Translations under genes and position numbers: made by a program | Notes under the pieces: model-generated | The model's input: the letters and a program-made list of their open reading frames with translations, nothing else | Database searches by the model: none | What the model was told of the DNA's origin: nothing | Part shown: piece after piece, positions 29,058-35,309 of the stretch | Position numbering within the stretch: the stretch's first letter is position 1 | Layout: each line of letters opens with the position of its first letter | Assembly (NCBI GenBank): GCA_032718475.1 | Contig: JAUCBJ010000726.1 | Span: 1-35,309 of the forward strand | Reading direction: 5' to 3' | Source of the DNA: Nemertoderma westbladi | Taxonomy: Eukaryota > Xenacoelomorpha > Nemertodermatida > Nemertodermatidae | Length of the DNA: 35,309 nucleotides

Positions 29058-30017
29058 TTACTGATTTGAGAGATTTCTTCCTCCATCTTGGCCACATTTA
29101 TCTTCCCATTGCTGAACGGTGTAGTCCAAGGTAAGTTGCAACTCCTCCCAGAAGTAGCGAAGGGTAGTCGGTGAGAAATTGTGTCTCGCAATGAGTGAAA
29201 CCCATTCACACAATTCAAAGGATTTACCAGGACCTTCGATTTCAATGTACGGTATCCTACTTGCAGTAATATTATCAATACCTCGCACAAGATAACCGGT
29301 GTAGAGATCGTCCCATTCGTACATTGTTGTATTTGGTACACGGGAAAGCATACGGGGGATAAGATTACTCGAGAGGAAATATAAGGCCCCCGAACAGTAA
29401 TTTGAGAAGATACTTCCACCGTAAAAATGGGTACGATTGACCCCAGATAGATATTGAACCATTCTGTGGGGATTAATTAACATGTCATCATCTCCTGAGG
29501 CAAAGAACGTTGCTTTGTTGCAGTGTTTTTGCGACCAATCAAAAGCCATCAATAGTTTTAAAGTTAAGTTTTTGTAGGTATCGATGAAGTTGCCCTGAAC
29601 GATGTCGCCATATTTTATACTTTCTCTTTCAATTTTTAATTGGATTTTTGGATTTTGGTAGCCTATTACGAATATAGTCACTATTTTCGTATCATTAACC
29701 ACTTTATGTGCAGCCCAAGTATCTCGGATTGCTTGTCGACGGTCTGTCGCTGTAGTTCGCGTTTTAATCATCAATAGTATAATAGTTTGCGGATTGCCAC
29801 TGATAATATTATAACATCCATTGGGGTTTTCTATAATATATTCCACTTTTGTGAGGTTGTATAGGTTCCATAAAGTTGGTTCAATTTGAAAGTCCCAAAA
29901 AGGGAATATTTTCGTTGATAAAGATGCCGAGTCATATAACAACGAAATAACATACAAAACGTTCGCTGAAATTACAACAATAATGATGAAAGAAACATAC
30001 TTGGCCTTCATATCCAT
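29058..30017 (-). CDS. Beta-1,3-galactosyltransferase-like GT31 glycosyltransferase, intronless, nested in an EFL1 intron
   Basis: The 319-residue frame starts at the ATG at 30017 (second Met two codons on). A signal-anchor stretch at residues 7-27 (VSFIIIVVISANVLYVISLL) makes it a type II Golgi protein with a short cytosolic tail. GT31 motifs are RRQAIRDTWA at 93-102, TIFVIG, the YGDIVQGNFIDTYKNLTLKL block, the DDD metal site at 176-178 in ASGDDDML, YCSGALYFLS and EWDDLYTG at 234-241 (usual EDVYxG). Several NxS/T sites are present. Compared with the family, the segment between FYGG and SNYCSG is shorter by roughly 30-40 residues; that stretch normally holds the KWYVS..YP motif. The enzyme may be diverged or inactive. 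Donor and acceptor cannot be predicted. It is on the same strand as EFL1 and has no introns. Confidence 0.85.
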   Translation of the reverse strand: MDMKAKYVSFIIIVVISANVLYVISLLYDSASLSTKIFPFWDFQIEPTLWNLYNLTKVEYIIENPNGCYNIISGNPQTIILLMIKTRTTATDRRQAIRDTWAAHKVVNDTKIVTIFVIGYQNPKIQLKIERESIKYGDIVQGNFIDTYKNLTLKLLMAFDWSQKHCNKATFFASGDDDMLINPHRMVQYLSGVNRTHFYGGSIFSNYCSGALYFLSSNLIPRMLSRVPNTTMYEWDDLYTGYLVRGIDNITASRIPYIEIEGPGKSFELCEWVSLIARHNFSPTTLRYFWEELQLTLDYTVQQWEDKCGQDGGRNLSNQ

Positions 30018-30763
30018 AACTCCTAACAATTCATCTTTATTAAATATTAAATATAATAGAATATAAATAATTATAGTTTAATTTGATTAAAATTAATCAA
30101 CAACCACTTCATTATGGGCCTAGACCTACAGCTGTACAGACCAGACTGGTCTGTATAGTCTGTGACCAGCATAGGCTGACTGGGCAGTGTAGGTTTCACC
30201 CAACACGCTTTCTCAAGAATTACTGTTGAAACAAATTGATTTTTTAATTTAAAATAAGAGTTTATTGACTTGATATTGTAAATATTTTTGTCGCTTAATG
30301 GCGTGGTATTCAATGAATGCGGGTACATTACATTTAATACTGTGATATTATCCCATATTTTTTTGAGGTGGTTATACGGTAGAGCATAGAGCACATGAAA
30401 GTAGAAAGAAACAAATAGAGAAAGGCAAAGTCCAATATACTTATAATTGTATTTATCAATACAAATTCGTCAGACAGACGAGGATGGGGGCGGGAGGTGG
30501 TGAGTGGTTGGGCTTGGGACAGATTGATAAAGTTGTTAAAGTGCAACGAAAATAGTGAACATTTTTATAATTATTATTTATTTTATTAGAATTTATAATT
30601 AGTGAGACGATTCAAAGAGTGATGCAATAACTAGAGACTCATCACAAAAACGAACTGGCCATTTTAGACGGAATGACTGACCCTTAAGTAGTCTGTTAAC
30701 ACGGCCCATCATAACTATTGGTAAAGGAGCCGCACCGCACCATAACATTAGCTTGCCCCCCAA
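30018..30763. other. Upstream region of the GT31 gene and intron DNA
   Basis: AT-rich. The promoter of the minus-strand GT31 gene is expected just right of 30017 but no clear TATA box was seen. A 21-bp palindrome (TACAGACCAG-A-CTGGTCTGTA) is at 30135-30155. Confidence 0.35.
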
Positions 30764-30789
30764 GGGGTTGGGGTTGGGGTTGGGGGGGG
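30764..30789 (+). repeat. G-rich (GGGGTT)n tract with G-quadruplex potential
   Basis: Four G-runs are at 30764-30767, 30770-30773, 30776-30779 and 30782-30789 with TT loops. The sequence satisfies the G-quadruplex pattern. It resembles a ciliate-type telomere unit but is only three repeats long inside an intron. Confidence 0.75.
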
Positions 30790-31794
30790 TGGCAAAAAAC
30801 CGCAGCTCCCCTTCGGTATTTCCTTAATTTGTACATGTATCCAAAGTGGTTGAAAAATGAAAAATGCATAGAAAACGATATACCATCGAAAAGATAATAA
30901 AAAGTAAATAAAATTTGAAAAAAAAATTTCTTGGCGCCTAGCAGTCTGCGTGAGATTTTCAAAATTTCACTAAAAAGAATACCACATTTTTCGGAACCAG
31001 CATATTCATTTTCATCATATTTTCGGGCACTTTTTGTATTTAATTTTCTATTTCTGATAATTGGCAATTTTGTAAAAAAATTCACAATTTTTGAAAAAAT
31101 TAAAAAACCCGTTTTTTGAAATATTTTATTTAAAAAATGGGGAAAATTATTTAATCAAGAAACTGCTTGAAATTTATTGAAACTTATGAAATTACCTTTC
31201 AGATAAAGCAAAAATAGCAAAAAACGGTTAAGATATGGCGGAGGCGAGTAGTATCCATATATATAAGCTGCAAATCGTCCATCCATCCGTCGTGTCTTGT
31301 CACTTAGATAAGCTCACACCAGCTACAGTATAAAACTACCTCAGCCTAGCATAGCCAGAACCACAGCCTGGGCAGGTTGGCTAAGGATGGTTGTATAAAG
31401 GCAGGCTGAGATACCAAATCCAAGACCAAGGCTGAGTACCAATCACAACAAACTTCTCTAAGGAAGGACATTGACATAACTTCTTAATTTGATTACTCAT
31501 GGAAATGAATAATAATATACAACTTTTACTGCCTGTGTGTCAACGTCCTAACCATTTGGATTCGAATTATTGTTATTGGTAATTTCCTGAACTTCTTCTA
31601 TAAACAATATTACAGTGTAGTGTTCAAATTTGTATGTATTTGAAGAGTATTAACTCAATTATTTATTACATACAAAGTAGCAACGACTGTATAAACATGG
31701 TTGACTACTAAGTAATGTTTTTCTTTTCATTTTCTTTTCTATTGACAATTCAGAAAAATTTGCGATTTCCGTCACTTATTATATATAATAAGTG
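30790..31794. other. Unassigned AT-rich intron DNA
   Basis: Several T- and A-runs and a weak minus frame at 31085-30696, which has low-complexity composition. A TATA-like ATATATATAAGC is near 31257, but no gene start follows. Nothing was recognised. Confidence 0.4.
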
Positions 31795-31838
31795 TACACC
31801 ATGTCCCGTAATATAGTGTCATTTTCTGATGACACGGA

Positions 31839-31851
31839 CCCCCCCCCCCCC
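31839..31851 (+). repeat. C13 tract in the left arm of the 31.8-kb fold-back element
   Basis: A run of 13 C after GACACGGA. Its mirror in the right arm is a run of 25 G. Confidence 0.8.
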
Positions 31852-32625
31852 AGATTTTTCTACAAATCTTTATCATATTGCTTGAAATTTGAAACACAAC
31901 TAGTTCAACTCACCGTCGATGATAAATTTTTTTTATAAGCGTTTTAAAAAAGTGTCTCGTGAGCGTTTTAAAAAAGTGTCTTGTGCGAAATCGCACCATC
32001 CGTATCGTGGCCATTCTTCAAATAAGTCGTAATTTTTTAATATCTTTAAAAAGCTTGCGTTGCAAGGATTCCAAATATGTAACAATATCTGAATTTCGTT
32101 GAGAAACAGCTGAGATATAGGCGTTCAAAGATTGCAAGAATTATTATTCGCTGAAGGCCATTTATTCCATTTAAATACACGATATTCTGGTACATTTTGT
32201 TTAAGTATGAATAGCTACGCAATAGATATATTGGATAGGAATACCGCTGTTGCCAACCAACTTATAAAATAAATAGCACATTCTAGAGTCTAGACTTTTG
32301 TGTATTTATTAAATATTATAATAAATGACCTGCAGCGAACTTCCAATCTTTGAACGCCTATATCTCAGTTGTTTCTCAACGAAATTCAGATATTGTTACA
32401 TATTTGAAATCCTTGCAACGCAAGCTTTCTAATGCTATGAAATGGCCACGATACGGACACGATATAGTTCGCAAAAGACACTTTTTTAAAACGTTTATAA
32501 AAAAATTTTTAAGGCAAAATCCAAAATTCCGGTTTCATGGGGTCATCGACGTTGAGTGGAACTACTGTAGTTGTGTTTCAAATTTCAAGCAATATGATAA
32601 AGATTTGTAGAAAAGTCTGGGGGGT

Positions 32626-32650
32626 GGGGGGGGGGGGGGGGGGGGGGGGG
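32626..32650 (+). repeat. G25 tract in the right arm of the 31.8-kb fold-back element
   Basis: A run of 25 G after GGGGGGT and before TCCGTGTCAT. It is the reverse-complement counterpart of the C13 in the left arm, differing in length. Confidence 0.85.
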
Positions 32651-32694
32651 TCCGTGTCATCAGAAAATGACACTATATTACGGGACATGGTGTA

Positions 32695-33466
32695 TAATGT
32701 CACTTATTGTTTTTAGTGTGATCAAATGTCACTAGCTGTAGGCGGCCCTTACAGCTAGTGTAGTATAATCGCCTTCAGAGTTGAAACCTTCCCGCGCTAA
32801 ACTACAGGAAGGAACAACATCACCGAGCTAAAATTATATTTACGGGTGGTTTTCGGGGTCGCTGATTTCATTTATTATTTTGTGAAATATAGTCTCTCCA
32901 TCGGTGGGTTGTCTCTGTCTGTCTGTCTGTCTTACAGTTTGACTGACTGACTGGCAGACAGAAATTCCACGATAACTCGAGAACTACGATATCTCTCTAA
33001 GCCGCTTTCAGATTTGAAATCCCCATTAAATTCTACTCTAGATGCAATAAAAAAACAAATTTCTGAATTTTTTAGCGAGGGGGGCTGCCTCCCCCACTTA
33101 ATAATGTCAACCACAACCCCGTGTATATACAACACACCGGTTGTAAAATTGTAGCTGAACGATATATTATCTAATTGTGTTCCAGATCTAGGCCTACTTA
33201 AGTAATCACAGGACCAATTCTTCATAAAACTTGCAATATTGAAAATTGGCTTTCGCGGTTTAACTGGGCGTTTGACCTTTTCGACCATGTTTTCCTTGTG
33301 TTTTACTATAAGCGCAACCTGACACTCGATTTGGGGGTAGGAACCCTTGGGACTCCTACTCCGTATGCAATTTATTGTTTCAAACAAAAAAGACATTAGT
33401 GGCGAAGAAGATTGGTTTTTTATTGGCTCATTGGGATGAGAGAAAAAATCGTATTCAAGTACCAAC
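32695..33466. other. Intron DNA left of EFL1 exon A
   Basis: Contains CTGT/CTGA short tandem repeats at about 32910-32955. A 177-codon minus frame (33465-32932) overlaps the exon A donor region but has no motif and is AT-rich; I regard it as chance. Nothing else was recognised. Confidence 0.4.
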
Positions 33467-34345
33467 CTGTAGACAGGGATCCGATTGGTTAAGGAGCTTC
33501 ATCCCTTGCACTAGGCGAGGCATATCCGACGCTCTCATTGGTTCAATAGCCACCCTGAGTATTGGAGCTGAGCCGGTATTATCCAATGAACGGAAACTCG
33601 GACAAGCCAAACTGCTACTCAAGGTGCAACTCTTCAGCACCAGATCGCCCAACCCGCCGATACCAAATATATTACCAGCGGGGACACTCGCCACCAGAAC
33701 CAACTCCTTACCCATCAGTATGTAGAGGTCATCGACCTCGATCTCGTCTACGTGTTTCAGACGGGGTGGGTCAACCGTGACGTCATCACTCGACTTCGGT
33801 GAATGTTTGTTATGAAGTACGTAAATTTTTTGTCCTTTTCGAATTGTCCCGGAGAAAACTCGCCCGAAACCAATAAACACCGTGTCACTTTCACTTTCCT
33901 CTAGTTTAATTGGTTCACCTTCTTTATTAATTGGAGGGTGATTTAAATTACTGTGATTTTCACTCGAGTTTAAACTTTCTCCCTTCCGTCGTCTCAACTC
34001 CTCCCTCAGCCTCGCCAACTCCTCCGGTCCCAACCGTACTTTCTGGTTGCCAGGTAACGACTGCCTGTCCACCGACACCAGTTTTGCGATAAAGGCGACC
34101 ACAGGGGTGTTGAGTCCCGCATTGGAAGTTTTCAGAAAGTCCGCTAGTTGGCGAGTTTCACAACCGTATTGATCGAGTCGTTGATTCCGGTTGCATAGCA
34201 ACCGTTCTATCCGCCCCTCGCTTAACTCCAGTGGGGACGGAAGTTTTCGGCAGACCATGGAGAGTATAGAGTTACTAAGAGGGAGCCACTGACCTAATAA
34301 CGCTCGAATGTGGCCTTGAGTATCTGACGGCCTTCCTTCCCTTTC
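33467..34345 (-). CDS. EFL1: EFL1 exon A: end of GTPase region, domain II and insert, start of domain III
   Basis: The 879-base exon (293 codons, phase 0 at both ends) has an acceptor TTTTTCTTTCAG|GAAAGG and a donor CTACAG|GTTGGT. The encoded protein runs from QWLPLSNSILSMVCRKLPSP, a hallmark of EFL1, through VVAFIAKLVS of domain II. A charged insert with LRREELRRRK-like and NSSENHSN stretches (about residues 105-165) follows, then FIGFGRVFSGTIRKGQKIYV and LYILMGKELVLVASVPAGNI. It ends with MPRLVQGMKLLNQSDPCLQ, which joins directly to exon B. The insert within domain II is also a feature of other EFL1 proteins. The GTPase P-loop and switch motifs are expected in exons right of the window. Confidence 0.93.
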
Positions 34346-35309
34346 CTGAAAGAAAAACAGTAAATAATATACAAACATACAGTAGTAAATCAATTTGATC
34401 TTTTTATGTATGTAGCACGTAAAAAAAACCCTAGCTGGGGAGGGGGGGGGGGGGGGTGGGCATTACTAGAGGACAACATATCACATACTTATTATTGCCT
34501 TTAATAACATAACACTTAACAACTGTACAGTGTGTACACAATGTGGGGGCCTTCGAGCAGCACGTTACATTAATATATGTAAAGTGTGAGCTCTAAATAA
34601 TTATAACCAAAAACTACTCAGATTTCTCCTAATCACTCTTACTCCCTAGTGGCAAACTGGGCCACTCAGTCGGTTTAAGACCTCAAAAAACCCGTATCAA
34701 TCATCAAAAAACAACGTACACATCAATCATGAAGAAAAGATTATAAACTATAATACGAAAGGGATTTCACTTTCATACATTTAGCCCTCTATCGGGGGAC
34801 TGTAGAGCTGCAGACCGATCACCTTCGTCACTAAGACACAGCATTTACTCTAATTGATACGCCATAATTCAGTTTAATTGTATTGAAATTAGTGTTTAAA
34901 CGGGATCCCGACCCCGATCCCGAAAAATCGGGATCTCGGTGAAAAATGCAAACCCGGTCCCGATCTCGAATTTTTTTGGAGCGGGATCCCGATGTATATA
35001 AATAGTAAAATAAATTTCTAGAATATCCGATGAATATAGCCAGCTTACACCAGGACAGAACTGTAATGACCATATTGAATTGTCGGATTACTGGCAGTTG
35101 TGTCAGTAAACCATCCATTAAATAACTATAAATAAATTTAATATAATTTTATCTCACTAATACTTCAGCAGTGTGAAATAAAGTGATCGAATTTTGCCAA
35201 TAACCCATTTTATACTAACACAGCAATATATACTGAAAACTTTAAGACATTTTTATTCAAAACTACAATCCCGATCCCTAAAATCGGGATCCCGAGAATG
35301 ATAATTCCG
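34346..35309. other. EFL1 intron upstream of exon A
   Basis: Noncoding. Holds a G15 tract at 34442-34456 and a family of GATCCCG/CGGGATC motifs at 34909-34992 and 35268-35295, listed separately. No exon with GTPase motifs was found. Confidence 0.45.
34909..35295. repeat. Inverted GATCCCG/CGGGATC motif clusters
   Basis: CGGGATCCCGACCCCGATCC and CGAAAAATCGGGATCTCGG at 34909-34940 are followed by GGTCCCGATCTCG, then GCGGGATCCCGATG near 34980. After 270 bases the motifs recur as AATCCCGATCCC and TCGGGATCCCGAG near 35265-35295. Such clusters are known from non-autonomous hAT-like elements in animal genomes; that identification is an inference here. Confidence 0.5.

Larger units (their letters stand above)
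31795..32694. mobile_element. Fold-back element (about 900 bp) with arms of about 340-400 bp and terminal TACACCATGTCCCG
   Basis: The left end TACACCATGTCCCGTAATAT and the right end (reverse complement, ending 32694) are near-identical inverted repeats. The match continues inward, with some gaps and mismatches, for about 340-400 bp on each side, through CATTTTCTGATGACACGG, a C-tract or G-tract, the AATCTTTATCATATTGCTTG segment and GAGATATAGGCGTTCAAAGA. The centre (about 32200-32290) is unpaired. A 10-base motif GTCACTTATT occurs just left (near 31771) and just right (near 32699), possibly a target duplication but at unequal distances. An 86-codon plus frame at 32350-32610 lies in the right arm and is probably chance. 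It looks like a mariner-type or other non-autonomous DNA element; the family is not identified. Confidence 0.75.

Noticed and set aside
28748-29419. 223-codon minus frame overlapping the GT31 gene
   Set aside because: It overlaps the GT31 frame, where all family motifs lie, and continues into AT-rich DNA with no motif of its own.
30696-31085. 129-codon minus frame with PQPQPQP
   Set aside because: The repeat is simply the reverse of the GGGGTT tract, and the rest is AT-rich low-complexity sequence.
32350-32610. 86-codon plus frame in the fold-back element
   Set aside because: It lies in an inverted-repeat arm, the mirrored arm does not keep it open, and it has no recognisable domain.
32932-33465. 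177-codon minus frame beside EFL1 exon A
   Set aside because: No motif, AT-rich composition, and it starts in the intron just past the exon A donor. Exon A joins exon B directly by family alignment.

Overview
The window is nuclear DNA of an invertebrate animal. It has spliced genes with long introns, BEL/Pao and LINE retrotransposons, minisatellites and fold-back repeats. I cannot place it to phylum from the sequence alone. It is best read as the middle of one host gene on the minus strand, EFL1 (elongation factor-like GTPase 1, the 60S ribosome maturation factor). Three exons are visible at 34345-33467, 18318-18094 and 13700-13014. All begin and end in phase 0 and encode domain II through domain IV. 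The GTPase domain lies beyond the right edge and the C-terminal domain beyond the left edge.

Reading left to right: 1-~9.3 kb holds a minus-strand BEL/Pao retrotransposon (element A) that runs off the left edge. It has a long coiled-coil ORF1, an ORF2 with DUF1759, zinc knuckles, protease and the start of reverse transcriptase, and a long AT-rich leader with a TATA-containing promoter candidate. From 9.3 to 11.4 kb come three tandem arrays with 25-bp, 42-bp and 50/35-bp units. From 11.4 to 13.0 kb is featureless intron, followed by EFL1 exon C. The next intron (13.7-18.1 kb) holds a single-exon cytosolic sulfotransferase gene on the opposite strand, a tRNA-Asp-like sequence with an enlarged anticodon loop, and two degraded copies of one LINE. 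EFL1 exon B follows.

The 15-kb intron from 18.3 to 33.5 kb holds a compound fold-back element with a 151-bp-arm palindrome, a plus-strand LINE endonuclease fragment, and a second, young BEL/Pao insertion (element B) arranged LTR-internal-LTR-truncated internal. It also holds a single-exon GT31 glycosyltransferase gene and a 900-bp fold-back element with mirrored G/C tracts. EFL1 exon A and part of its upstream intron end the window.

The host content is therefore one ribosome-biogenesis gene whose introns carry two unrelated intronless enzyme genes and several generations of transposable elements. Most of the remaining DNA is repeat or unassigned intron. The points most worth checking are a possible -1 ribosomal frameshift signal in element A (GTTAAAC at 4207-4201), the duplicated gag-less structure of element B, the nested genes, three EFL1 splice donors that all carry T at +3, and the odd tRNA-like hairpin.
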